A stretch of 64,000 nt of DNA from Streptosporangium sp. NBC_01756. GTDB taxonomy: Bacteria; Actinomycetota; Actinomycetes; Streptosporangiales; Streptosporangiaceae. The stretch is taken from the NCBI RefSeq assembly GCF_035917975.1, contig NZ_CP109130.1, positions 3,906,001-3,970,000 on the forward strand, written 5' to 3'. Positions within the stretch are counted from its first letter, which is position 1. Every line of letters starts with the position of its first letter. A model generated the notes under the pieces. It saw only the letters and a list, made by a program, of their open reading frames with translations. It did no database searches and had not been told where the DNA came from. Shown one piece after another: positions 33,103-40,997 of this stretch. A program made the position numbers and the translations under genes.

Positions 33103-34452
33103 ATGCACTCATCCCGAAGTCCAGTCAGGCTCCGCCTGGGACTGGTCGCCGCCACCCTCGTCGCGATGGTCGCGACCGGCCTGGCGATCATCAGCCCGGT
33201 CGCCGCGGCGGACACCCTGCTCTCACAGGGCCGGCCCGCCACCGCCTCCTCCACCGAAGGAGGTGGATACGGCGCCGGAGCCGCCTTCGACGGCAACAAC
33301 GGCACCCGGTGGTCCAGCGCCGCCGCCGACCCGCAGTGGCTCCAGGTCGACCTGGGCGCCACCGCGACGATCAACCAGGCCGTCCTCAGCTGGGAGGGCG
33401 CGTACGGCAAGGCGTTCAAGCTCCAGGTCTCCGCCAACGGCACGAGCTGGACCGACGTCTACTCGACCACGACCGGCACCGGCGGCACCCAGACCCTGAA
33501 CGTGACCGGCACCGGCCGATACGTCCGCCTCTACGGCACCGCCCGCGGCACCGGCTACGGCTACTCCCTGTGGGAGTTCAAGGTGTACGGCACCGGCGGC
33601 GCCGGGACCACCCCCAGGCCGAAGCCGACGTTCACCGACGAGGTGACGCACCACGAGTTCCAGGCCAACTGCTCGTGGACGTCGAACCGGCCCGACGACC
33701 CGATCGTCTTCCCCGGCCTGCCCGGCGCCTCACACATGCACACCTTCGTCGGCAACAGGACGACCAACGCGAGCAGCACGGCGGCGTCACTCCTCGGTGG
33801 CGGCACCTCGTGCACCAACCCGCATGACAGATCGGCCTACTGGTTCCCGAGCTTCTACAAGGGCGACCAGCTGATCCAGCCGACCGGCAACCAGGTCATC
33901 TACTACAAATCCGGCATCCTTGACTACTGGCAGGTGCAGCCCTTCCCGCAGGGACTGCGCTTCGTCGTCGGCAGCCCGACCGCGACACTGGCGGAGTTCC
34001 GCGACTCGCCCGGCGCCGTCGAGGGCTTCGAGTGCGGCGACATCTCCCGCAGCTGGGACATCCCGACATCCTGCGTGGCGGGCAGCCAGGTGAACGTCCG
34101 CTACCAGTCACCGAGTTGCTGGGACGGCGTCAACCTCGACAGCGCCAACCACAAGAGTCACATGTCCTACCCCGCCGACGGCTACTGCCCGGCCAGCCAC
34201 CCGGTGGCGGTGCCGATGCTGGAATTCAAGATCGCCTTCCCGGCGAGCGGTGACCTGTCACAGGCGCGGCTGGCCAGTGGCCGCGGCTACACCTGGCACT
34301 ACGACTTCTTCAACGCGTGGGACAACCCCGCCATCCTCGACGCGCTGGTGACCCACTGCATCAACGGTGGCCTCCAGTGCAACCCGCGCGGCTACGACCT
34401 GTACAAGCCGCACCGCGGCGCCGCCCTCACGGAGGACTTCGAGCTCCCCTGA
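33103..34452 (+). CDS. Secreted F5/8C plus DUF1996 protein
   Basis: 449-residue secreted protein. ATG 33103 follows AAGGAGAGG; the signal peptide ends near SPVAAA (about residue 35). The F5/8C domain (about 37-165) is nearly identical to the N-terminal domain of the divergent 29735-32734 protein. The rest is a DUF1996 domain: GASHMHTFVG, several Cys pairs, a late KSHMSYPADGYCP and WHYDFFNAW. The function of DUF1996 is unknown to me; conserved His clusters hint at metal or sugar binding. A GGAGAGCGCTCTCC operator upstream places it in the beta-glucan regulon. Confidence 0.88.
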   Translation: MHSSRSPVRLRLGLVAATLVAMVATGLAIISPVAAADTLLSQGRPATASSTEGGGYGAGAAFDGNNGTRWSSAAADPQWLQVDLGATATINQAVLSWEGAYGKAFKLQVSANGTSWTDVYSTTTGTGGTQTLNVTGTGRYVRLYGTARGTGYGYSLWEFKVYGTGGAGTTPRPKPTFTDEVTHHEFQANCSWTSNRPDDPIVFPGLPGASHMHTFVGNRTTNASSTAASLLGGGTSCTNPHDRSAYWFPSFYKGDQLIQPTGNQVIYYKSGILDYWQVQPFPQGLRFVVGSPTATLAEFRDSPGAVEGFECGDISRSWDIPTSCVAGSQVNVRYQSPSCWDGVNLDSANHKSHMSYPADGYCPASHPVAVPMLEFKIAFPASGDLSQARLASGRGYTWHYDFFNAWDNPAILDALVTHCINGGLQCNPRGYDLYKPHRGAALTEDFELP

Positions 34453-34457
34453 CCGCG

Positions 34458-34516
34458 CGTGCCCGGCTCCGGTCCCGGGCGCCCGGACCCCGGCGGCCGG
34501 GGCCGGGCCGGGCACG
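34458..34516. terminator. Large GC hairpin between DUF1996 and lipoprotein genes
   Basis: Outer arms CGTGCCCGGC (34458-34467) and GCCGGGCACG (34507-34516) pair perfectly and enclose further GC-rich complementarity. It is a possible terminator or attenuator before the downstream lipoprotein gene. Confidence 0.45.
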
Positions 34517-34541
34517 TGCCCCTCGACACGGGAAGGTTCCC

Positions 34542-35204
34542 ATGAGACGTGCCGGCCTGATCCTCGCCCTGTTCCTGCTGTTCGGCCCGGCCGTCGGTCT
34601 GGTCGCCGGCTGCGTCGCCCGTTCCGAGACGGCCGCGCCGGGCCACCGCCACGAATCCCCCGCCGCGGCCGTCACCACGCCCCCCGCCATGACCGTCACC
34701 ACGCCCCCCGCCGTGGCCACCACGCCTCCCGCCGCCACGATGGCGGCCCCCGTGGTGAGCGGCTTCAACGCCACCGACACCGCGTGGCTCCAGCTGATGA
34801 TCCCGATGGACGAGCGGACGCTGCCCCTGCTCGACCTCGGCGCCGAACGCGGGCACGACCCGGCGGTCCGGCGGCTGGCCGCCCGGATCGGGAAGGCCCA
34901 CCTGGCCGAGCTCGGCCGCCTCAGGAAGACGCTGGGCCGTACCGGCCTGCCGCCGACGAATGTGCACGCGGGGCACGACATGCCGGGCATGGTCACCGCC
35001 GCCGACCTGACCGCGCTGGGGGCCGCCACCGGCCCGTCCTTCGATCGGCTGTTCGCCGATCACCTGCGCGAGCACCTCGACCAGTCGGCCGCGCTCGCCC
35101 GCTCCGAACAGACGGCCGGTGCCGACGGCGGCACCAGGGCACTGGCCGCCGCCGTCGAGCGGGCTCGCGCCGCCCAGAGCAAACTGCTCGCCGGCATCCG
35201 GTGA
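34542..35204 (+). CDS. DUF305-like lipoprotein
   Basis: 220-residue predicted lipoprotein. ATG 34542 follows GGAAGG by 5 bases; lipobox VAGC gives Cys24. A Thr/Pro/Ala-rich linker of repeated TTPPA-type units (about 40-65) precedes a ferritin-like helical domain resembling DUF305 (FNATDTAWLQLMIP, HAGHDMPGMVTAADL, FDRLFADHLREHL). Most DUF305 proteins carry His residues right after the MIP segment; here it reads MIPMDERTLPLL, so that metal site looks degraded. It follows the DUF1996 gene by 89 bases across a hairpin. Its role in the glucan regulon is unclear. Confidence 0.78.
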   Translation: MRRAGLILALFLLFGPAVGLVAGCVARSETAAPGHRHESPAAAVTTPPAMTVTTPPAVATTPPAATMAAPVVSGFNATDTAWLQLMIPMDERTLPLLDLGAERGHDPAVRRLAARIGKAHLAELGRLRKTLGRTGLPPTNVHAGHDMPGMVTAADLTALGAATGPSFDRLFADHLREHLDQSAALARSEQTAGADGGTRALAAAVERARAAQSKLLAGIR

Positions 35205-35253
35205 CCGGCCCGCAGGCCGGACCGGTAACGGGCCCTCCGGCGACCGGCTCCAT

Positions 35254-35301
35254 CCGTTGACGGGCCCCTCCGTTGATCGGTCCCCCCGTTGACCGGTCCC
35301 T
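35254..35301. repeat. Three tandem 16-mers upstream of the GH3 promoter
   Basis: CCGTTGACGGGCCCCT, CCGTTGATCGGTCCCC and CCGTTGACCGGTCCCT follow each other without gaps, 32 bases before the TTGACA of the GH3 gene. Each starts with a TTGA core resembling a -35 element. Confidence 0.75.
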
Positions 35302-35332
35302 CCGTGCCAACCGGCGTGCCGCGTTTCCGGCA

Positions 35333-35361
35333 TTGACAGCGCCCATCGGGACGGTGACGCT
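35333..35361 (+). promoter_or_regulatory. Promoter of the GH3 gene
   Basis: TTGACA (35333-35338), 17 bases, GACGCT (35356-35361). The operator at 35372-35385 follows at about +5, a roadblock position. Confidence 0.6.
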
Positions 35362-35371
35362 AGGAAACGTC

Positions 35372-35385
35372 GGAGAGCGCTCTCC
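35372..35385. promoter_or_regulatory. LacI-type operator GGAGAGCGCTCTCC, copy 3
   Basis: Perfect palindrome between the GH3 promoter and its ribosome site. Confidence 0.87.
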
Positions 35386-35404
35386 AAGAATGAAGGGAAA
35401 CCGT

Positions 35405-37954
35405 GTGATCATCGACGAGCTCGACCGTCTGGTGGAGAAGCTGGACCTGGAGCGGAAGGTACGGCTGCTCACCGGGGCGACCGTGTGGTCCACCCACGCC
35501 GAGCCGGTCATCGGGCTGCGGGCCATGGTCACCTCCGACGGCCCGGTCGGCGTGCGCGGGGAGGGATGGGACGAACGGAGCCCTTCCCTGACCCTGCCCT
35601 CGGCGACCGCACTGGCCGCGACCTGGGATGAGGACCTGGTGGAACGGCTGGGCGGGCTGCTCGCCGCCGAGGCGCGGCGCAAGGGGGTGCACGTCCTGCT
35701 CGCTCCGACGCTCAACCTGCACCGCTCGCCGCTCGGCGGGCGCCACTTCGAGTGCTACTCCGAGGACCCCCTGCTGACCGGCCGGATCGGCGCCGCCTAC
35801 ATCCGCGGCGTCCAGGCGGGCGGGGTGGCGGCCACCGCCAAGCACTACGTCGCCAACGACTCCGAGACCGAACGGCTCACCCTCGACGCCCGCGTCGACG
35901 AGCAGACCCTTCGTGAGCTGTACCTGGCACCGTTCGAGGCCGCGGTGGAGGCGGGCGTCTGGGCCGTCATGTCGGCCTACAACGGGGTGAACGGCGACAC
36001 GATGTCGGAGAGCCCGCTGCTCGCCGATCCGCTCAAGGCGGCGTGGGGGTTCGACGGGGTGGTCGTGTCGGACTGGGGCGGCGTCCGCTCCACCGGTCCC
36101 GCGGCCCGCGCCGCACAGGACCTCGCGATGCCCGGACCGCAGGGCCCCTGGGGTGAGGCGCTGGTCGCCGCGGTGCGCGCGGGCGAGGTGCCGGAGGCCG
36201 CGATCGACGACAAGGTCCGGCGCCTGCTCCGGCTGGCCTCCCGGGTCGGCGCGCTGGACCTCGACCTCCCGGCGGACGACCCCGCCCTCCTCCCGGACCT
36301 CGCAGCGCAGCGCGACCACGGCCGCGCGCCGGACCTCGGCCTCCTCTCGGACCCCGCGGAACGGGACGGCCACGGCCCCGCCCGCGCGCTGCTGCGCCAG
36401 GCCGTCGCCGCGAGCACCGTGCTGCTGCGCAACGAGGACGCGCTGCTCCCCCTGGACCCCTCGCGGCTGCGCAGGGTCGCCGTGCTCGGGCCGAACTCCG
36501 CCGCCGTCCGGATCCAGGGCGGCGGCAGCGCGGGCGTGTATCCCCTGTCCGTCGTGTCTCCCCTCGACGGCATCCGCGACGCGCTGTCCGGCACGGCGGA
36601 GGTGCTCCACTCCCCCGGTGTGCACCTCGACGACCGGCCCACCCCGCTGGGCACGGACAACGCCCGCAACCCCCGGACCGGTGAACCCGGCGTCCTGGTC
36701 CGGCTGCTGGACACCGCCGGCGCGGAGGTCCACGCCGAGCACCGGCTGACCGGCCGCATCCTGGAACCGGCACGGATCGACTCCGCCGCCGCCGTCGAGA
36801 TCCGCGCGCTCCTGAGCCCGGCGGCCGACGGCGTCTGGGAGCCGGCCGTCGCCGGATGGGGTCACGTCCTCCTGGAGGCGGACGGCCGCGTGCTGGTCGA
36901 CGAGGAGGTGGAGCGGGACACCGACGACCCCGCCACCGTGCACCTGTCCCCGCCGTACCGGCGTGCCCGGCTCACCATGACCGCGGGCCGGGACGTGGAG
37001 CTCGTCTCCCGGCGGCGGCTCGATCCCGGCAGCGGGATCGCCTCGGTCCTGGCCGCCGACCCGCCCCGGCGCGACGCCGAGGTGGAACTGGCCGCCGCGG
37101 TCGAACTCGCCCGGACCTGCGACGCCGCCATCGTCGTGGTCGGCACCACGGAAGAGATCGAGAGCGAGGGCGTCGACCGCACGCACCTGGATCTGCCGGG
37201 GCGCCAGGCCGAACTGGTCCGCGCGGTGGCCGCGGCCAACCCGGCCACCGTCGTGGTCGTCAACTCCGGCGGTCCGGTGGACCTGCCGTGGCGCGAGGAG
37301 GTGCCGGCCGTACTCCTGAGCTGGTTCCCCGGGCAGGAGGCCGGGCACGGCCTCGCCGACGTCCTGTTCGGCCGCGCCGAACCCGGCGGCCGGCTGCCCA
37401 CCACCTGGGCCGGCCGGGCGCTCGTCTCCACCGTCCCCGAGGACGGGACGCTCGTCTACGCCGAGGGGCTGGAGATCGGCCACCGCGCCTGGCTGCGGCG
37501 GTCTGCGCCGCCCGCGTACTGGTTCGGGCACGGGCTCGGCTACACGTCCTGGTCCTACGAGAGCCTCTCCGTTCCCGGAGACGCCGTCCCCGGCGGACCG
37601 CTCTCCGTCCGGGTACGGCTGCGCAACACCGGTGCGCGCGCCGGACGCGAGGTCGTCCAGGTCTATCTGTCCCGGCCGGAGACCGGGGTGGCCCGTCCCG
37701 TGCGCTGGCTGGCCGGCTATACCCTCGCCGACGCGGGACCGGGCGAGGTCGTCGTCGTCACGGTGGACATCCCGGCGCGGGCCTTCCGGCACTGGTCGGC
37801 CGGTCATCGCAGCTGGCGGACGGAGGAGGGCGCCTTCACGGTGCTCGCCGGCCGCTCGGCCGCCGACCTGCCGTTGAGCGGCACGACGCTCGTCGGCGCA
37901 CAGGCGCCTGTCCAGCCAGAACCCATCGGAGAGCGCTCTCCCATCATGCTATAA
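35405..37954 (+). CDS. GH3 beta-glucosidase
   Basis: 849-residue glycoside hydrolase family 3 enzyme without signal peptide, so probably cytoplasmic. The (beta/alpha)8 domain (about 1-280) carries KHYVANDSE and nucleophile D223 (GVVVSDWGG). The alpha/beta sandwich domain, with a PA14-like insertion at about 430-560, and a C-terminal fibronectin III-like domain (about 730-830) follow, the layout of the beta-glucosidase subgroup. GTG 35405 lies 7 bases after AAGGG; ATG 35390 is an alternative with a poor ribosome site. It would hydrolyse beta-gluco-oligosaccharides. Its stop codon overlaps the -10 box of the next gene. Confidence 0.93.
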   Translation: MIIDELDRLVEKLDLERKVRLLTGATVWSTHAEPVIGLRAMVTSDGPVGVRGEGWDERSPSLTLPSATALAATWDEDLVERLGGLLAAEARRKGVHVLLAPTLNLHRSPLGGRHFECYSEDPLLTGRIGAAYIRGVQAGGVAATAKHYVANDSETERLTLDARVDEQTLRELYLAPFEAAVEAGVWAVMSAYNGVNGDTMSESPLLADPLKAAWGFDGVVVSDWGGVRSTGPAARAAQDLAMPGPQGPWGEALVAAVRAGEVPEAAIDDKVRRLLRLASRVGALDLDLPADDPALLPDLAAQRDHGRAPDLGLLSDPAERDGHGPARALLRQAVAASTVLLRNEDALLPLDPSRLRRVAVLGPNSAAVRIQGGGSAGVYPLSVVSPLDGIRDALSGTAEVLHSPGVHLDDRPTPLGTDNARNPRTGEPGVLVRLLDTAGAEVHAEHRLTGRILEPARIDSAAAVEIRALLSPAADGVWEPAVAGWGHVLLEADGRVLVDEEVERDTDDPATVHLSPPYRRARLTMTAGRDVELVSRRRLDPGSGIASVLAADPPRRDAEVELAAAVELARTCDAAIVVVGTTEEIESEGVDRTHLDLPGRQAELVRAVAAANPATVVVVNSGGPVDLPWREEVPAVLLSWFPGQEAGHGLADVLFGRAEPGGRLPTTWAGRALVSTVPEDGTLVYAEGLEIGHRAWLRRSAPPAYWFGHGLGYTSWSYESLSVPGDAVPGGPLSVRVRLRNTGARAGREVVQVYLSRPETGVARPVRWLAGYTLADAGPGEVVVVTVDIPARAFRHWSAGHRSWRTEEGAFTVLAGRSAADLPLSGTTLVGAQAPVQPEPIGERSPIML
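37928..37941. promoter_or_regulatory. LacI-type operator GGAGAGCGCTCTCC, copy 4
   Basis: Perfect palindrome inside the last GH3 codons, directly upstream of the TATAAA -10 (37950-37955) of the LacI gene. Binding would cover the -35/spacer region, giving autoregulation. Confidence 0.85.
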
Positions 37955-37955
37955 A
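37950..37955 (+). promoter_or_regulatory. -10 box of leaderless lacI-type gene
   Basis: TATAAA overlaps the GH3 stop (TAA 37952-37954). A start point 7 bases downstream falls on the A of the LacI ATG at 37962, predicting a leaderless transcript; no ribosome site is present. Confidence 0.6.
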
Positions 37956-37961
37956 GACCCT

Positions 37962-39011
37962 ATGAACGAAGGCCTCCCGCGAGTGTCGGGACCCCCCACC
38001 TTGGAGGACGTGGCGCGGACGGCGGGAGTCTCCCGCGCCACGGTCTCCCGCGTGATCAACGGAATCCGCAACGTCGATCTCGCGATCCAGGAGAGGGTCA
38101 GGGAGGCGATCGCCCTCACCGGCTACGTTCCCAACCAGGCCGCGCGTTCACTGGTCACCCGGCGGACGGGGGCGATCGCTCTGATCGTCTCCGGGGCCGG
38201 CGGCGGCGAGGAGGACTCGTTTCCCCGCCAGGTCTTCGCCGACCCGTTCTTCGGCCGCGTGGTCGGAGGCGTCGTCGGGTTCCTGCGTCCGCTGGGCATC
38301 TATCCGACCCTGATGTTCGCCGACACCCTGGAGACCCGCGACCAGGTCATCGCCTACCTGCGCCAGGGCAACGCCGACGGGGCCATCCTGGTCTCCATCA
38401 GCGCCGAGGACACGTTGCCCAAGCTGCTCGCCGACGCCTCGCTGCCCGCCGTGCTCTTCGCCAGACCGGCCCGGCCGGTCCCGATCAGCTACGTCGACGT
38501 GGCACACCGGGCCGGGGGCAAACTGGCCGCCGACCACCTCGTCGCCCGCGGCTGCCGCCGGCTGGCCACCATCTCCGGCCCGCTCGACGTGCCTGCCAGC
38601 CAGGACCGCCTGGCGGGCTTCCAAGAGGCGATGGCCGTCCACGGCCATCCCTACATTCCCTGTGCCGAGGGCAACTTCACCCTTCCCAGCGGCGAGGCGG
38701 CGATGGAGCGGCTGCTCGCCGAGCACCCCGACATCGACGGCGTCTTCGCGGCCAACGACCTGATGGCCCAGGGCGCCCTGCTGGTGCTGCGCCATCACGG
38801 GCGCCGGGTGCCCGACGACGTGGCCATGGTGGGCTTCGACGACAGCAGCGCGGCGCTGGCCTGCCGCCCGCCGCTCACCACCGTCCGCCATCCCGTCGAG
38901 GACATGGCCGCCGAGATGGGGCGGCTGCTGCTGGCGCACATCGAGCGGCCGGACCATCCGGTGACCTCGCGGATCTTCGAGCCTACTCTGGTGGTCAGGG
39001 AGTCGGCCTGA
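37962..39011 (+). CDS. LacI family repressor of the beta-glucan regulon
   Basis: 349-residue LacI/GalR regulator. The HTH is at about residues 13-34 (TLEDVARTAGVSRATVSRVI), followed by a hinge helix and a periplasmic-binding-like effector domain (about 70-345). It is the only LacI gene in the cluster that carries four perfect GGAGAGCGCTCTCC palindromes, so it is the likely binder. The palindrome resembles the CebR-type consensus of cellobiose repressors in streptomycetes (known family), suggesting a beta-glucoside inducer. The ATG is probably the transcript's 5' end. Confidence 0.93.
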   Translation: MNEGLPRVSGPPTLEDVARTAGVSRATVSRVINGIRNVDLAIQERVREAIALTGYVPNQAARSLVTRRTGAIALIVSGAGGGEEDSFPRQVFADPFFGRVVGGVVGFLRPLGIYPTLMFADTLETRDQVIAYLRQGNADGAILVSISAEDTLPKLLADASLPAVLFARPARPVPISYVDVAHRAGGKLAADHLVARGCRRLATISGPLDVPASQDRLAGFQEAMAVHGHPYIPCAEGNFTLPSGEAAMERLLAEHPDIDGVFAANDLMAQGALLVLRHHGRRVPDDVAMVGFDDSSAALACRPPLTTVRHPVEDMAAEMGRLLLAHIERPDHPVTSRIFEPTLVVRESA

Positions 39012-39297
39012 GCGACTACGACGCTCTCGAAATCCCCGCCGACCTCGGCCTCACCATCGTCATTTACACCTCACCCCGCCGCACTCCACGCCACCGCCTT
39101 CGCCTGCCTTCGGCAGGCTCCACTCCGACGCCAGCACCGACCAGGGCCGCTTCGACGCCATAGCAGCTTTCGCCGTGCATTGGCCTGCGGCGACACAATC
39201 GCGGGTTCCCGGTAGGGCAGGTCTTACCGACACCCTGAAGTCGGCCGATGTCCCGGCGGTGGTCGCCGAGGCTGCCTGCCCGCGATCTGAACGTGGC

Positions 39298-40032
39298 TCA
39301 GGTATTGCCGTCTGAGGTCGTTTCGGGTTTCGTGTGGAGGATCTCGCGGGCCTGGTCCGCGGCGCGGGCGATGCTCTCGGAGACGAAGTCGACGAAGCGG
39401 GCAATGTTCTCCAGACGGGCGGCGGCCGGGGAATCGGGGCCGAGGATGCCGACGCCCTGCCGGGCGACCTCGCCGAGGTGGGTGGTGGCGCGGGCGCTGG
39501 CCATCGTTGACTGATACAAGACGTCGTCGTCGACGATGTAGCGCTCGCGGCGGCGTTCATCGCGTTCCCGGCGGATGAGGCCCTGGCTTTCGAGGAACGT
39601 GATCGCTTTGGAGACGGACGCCGGGCTGACCTGGAGGCGCCCGGCGAGTTCGGCGGCGGTGAGGCTGCCGGCGTCGGTGGTGTAGAGGCTGGCCAGCACC
39701 AGGGCCGTCATCTTGGGCAGGCCCGATTGCATGAAGACGGTGGCGAACACCTCCTCGTACTCTCGCACGGCCTCGGCATCGCGTCCGTAGACCTGCGGGG
39801 GCGTGTTGGGGTCCCGGGGCGCGGCGCGCCTGCGACGGTGGGTGCGGCGTTCGGTGGCGCGGTGGGCCAGGTCGGGGCGGTAGGCGGTGGGGCCGCCGTT
39901 GCGCATCACCTCACGCGTGATCGTGGAGGTGGGGCGGTCGAGGCGCCGGGCGATCTCGGCGTAGGGAAGGCTGTCGGCCAGCCCCAGCGCGATCTGCTGA
40001 CGGTCCTGCTGGGTGAGTCTGCCTCCCGGCAT
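39298..40032 (-). CDS. Regulator: IS30-type HTH fused to GbsR/MarR-like winged helix (paralogue A)
   Basis: 244-residue DNA-binding protein with two HTH modules. N-terminal residues 5-50 (RLTQQDRQQIALGLADSLPY, then IARRLDRPTSTITREV) resemble the IS30 transposase HTH. About residues 85-180 form a GbsR/MarR-type winged helix (TAAELAGRLQVSPASVSKAI). No transposase catalytic domain follows. ATG 40032 has AAGGAG 6 bases upstream. It is divergent from the DUF4097 and serine hydrolase genes, which it probably controls; a TGCAACAAT inverted repeat lies between. A close paralogue is at 42615-43343. Confidence 0.9.
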   Translation of the reverse strand: MPGGRLTQQDRQQIALGLADSLPYAEIARRLDRPTSTITREVMRNGGPTAYRPDLAHRATERRTHRRRRAAPRDPNTPPQVYGRDAEAVREYEEVFATVFMQSGLPKMTALVLASLYTTDAGSLTAAELAGRLQVSPASVSKAITFLESQGLIRRERDERRRERYIVDDDVLYQSTMASARATTHLGEVARQGVGILGPDSPAAARLENIARFVDFVSESIARAADQAREILHTKPETTSDGNT

Positions 40033-40088
40033 CGCGATCTCCTTCGTGGTCCGTGGTGTCTCCAGTATAGCGTTCATCTTTGATTCAT

Positions 40089-40116
40089 TGCAACAATCAG
40101 GGCGAGCATTGTTGCA
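40089..40116. promoter_or_regulatory. Inverted repeat TGCAACAAT-N10-ATTGTTGCA
   Basis: Nine-base perfect arms in the AT-richer divergent region upstream of regulator A. The embedded ATTGCAA word also recurs in front of regulator B (43428-43436, 43474-43482). It is a candidate operator for the regulator pair. Confidence 0.6.
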
Positions 40117-40253
40117 TTAAATTCAAATCAACTGCAACGAATTATCGGCTTCTACCTGCAGCGATAGCAATGAGACGCAATGAATCGATTGCCAAACTTC
40201 AAAAGGCAACGTAGCGTTTGCGTTGTCAGAAACAACAAGCGCAGGAGAGCACG

Positions 40254-40922
40254 ATGCAGAAGTTCGACACCCCCACCCCGATCTCCGCCGTTCTCGACAT
40301 CCCCGCGGGGCGTGTCCGGTTCATCGCCGCCGACCGAGCCGATGCCACGGTCGAGGTGCTGCCCGCGGACGCCTCCAAGAGCCGCGACGTGAAGGTGGCG
40401 CAGCAGACCACGGTCGAATACGGCGACGGCGTCCTGCGGATCGAGGCCTCGGCGAAGAACCAGCTCCTCGGCGCCTCCGGATCCATCGAAGTCACGGTCC
40501 AGCTGCCCGCCGGCTCCCACGTCGAGGCGAAGGCGGCCAGCGCCGAATTCCGGGGCGTCGGACGGTTCGGCGACGTCGCCTTCGAGGGCGCGCACGGCCA
40601 GATCAAGCTCGACGAGGCCGCGAGTATCCGCGTCACCACCGTCGCCGGTGACGTCTCGGTCGGCCGCCTGGGCGGCCCCGCGGAGATCAGCACCCAAAAG
40701 GGCGACCTCCGCATCACCGAGGCCGTGCGCGGCACGGTCACGCTGCGCACCGAGGCCGGCGAGATCTCCGTCGGCGCCGCCGCCGGAGTCTCCGCCTCCC
40801 TGAACGCCGGCACCTCCTACGGCCGGATCCACAACGCGCTCAAGAACACCGATGGCGCCGACGCCGCCCTGACCATCCACGCGACCACCGCGTACGGCGA
40901 CATCACCGCCCGCAGCCTGTAA
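40254..40922 (+). CDS. DUF4097-like beta-helix protein
   Basis: 222 residues with no signal peptide. Repeating short beta-strands (VEAKAASAEFRGVGRFGDV, IRVTTVAGDVSVGRLGGPAE, LRTEAGEISVG) match DUF4097/DUF4098 beta-helix proteins, often linked to regulators and envelope functions. ATG 40254 follows AGGAGA by 5 bases. It is 75 bases upstream of a serine hydrolase gene and divergent from regulator A, so the two are probably co-regulated. Function unknown. Confidence 0.87.
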   Translation: MQKFDTPTPISAVLDIPAGRVRFIAADRADATVEVLPADASKSRDVKVAQQTTVEYGDGVLRIEASAKNQLLGASGSIEVTVQLPAGSHVEAKAASAEFRGVGRFGDVAFEGAHGQIKLDEAASIRVTTVAGDVSVGRLGGPAEISTQKGDLRITEAVRGTVTLRTEAGEISVGAAAGVSASLNAGTSYGRIHNALKNTDGADAALTIHATTAYGDITARSL

Positions 40923-40997
40923 GAGGGACGCCCCTCAGGCCCGGCGATCCTGTCCGTTCAGTTGAATTTCGTAACAGTTCTAAAGGAGCACACCACC

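Noticed and set aside
33103..34452. DUF1996 protein as a lytic polysaccharide monooxygenase
   Set aside because: The predicted mature N-terminus does not begin with His, which the LPMO copper site requires.
35360..37807. Long open frame (about 815 codons) on the minus strand opposite the GH3 gene
   Set aside because: Shadow frame; the plus strand carries a complete GH3 enzyme with its nucleophile motif and ribosome site.
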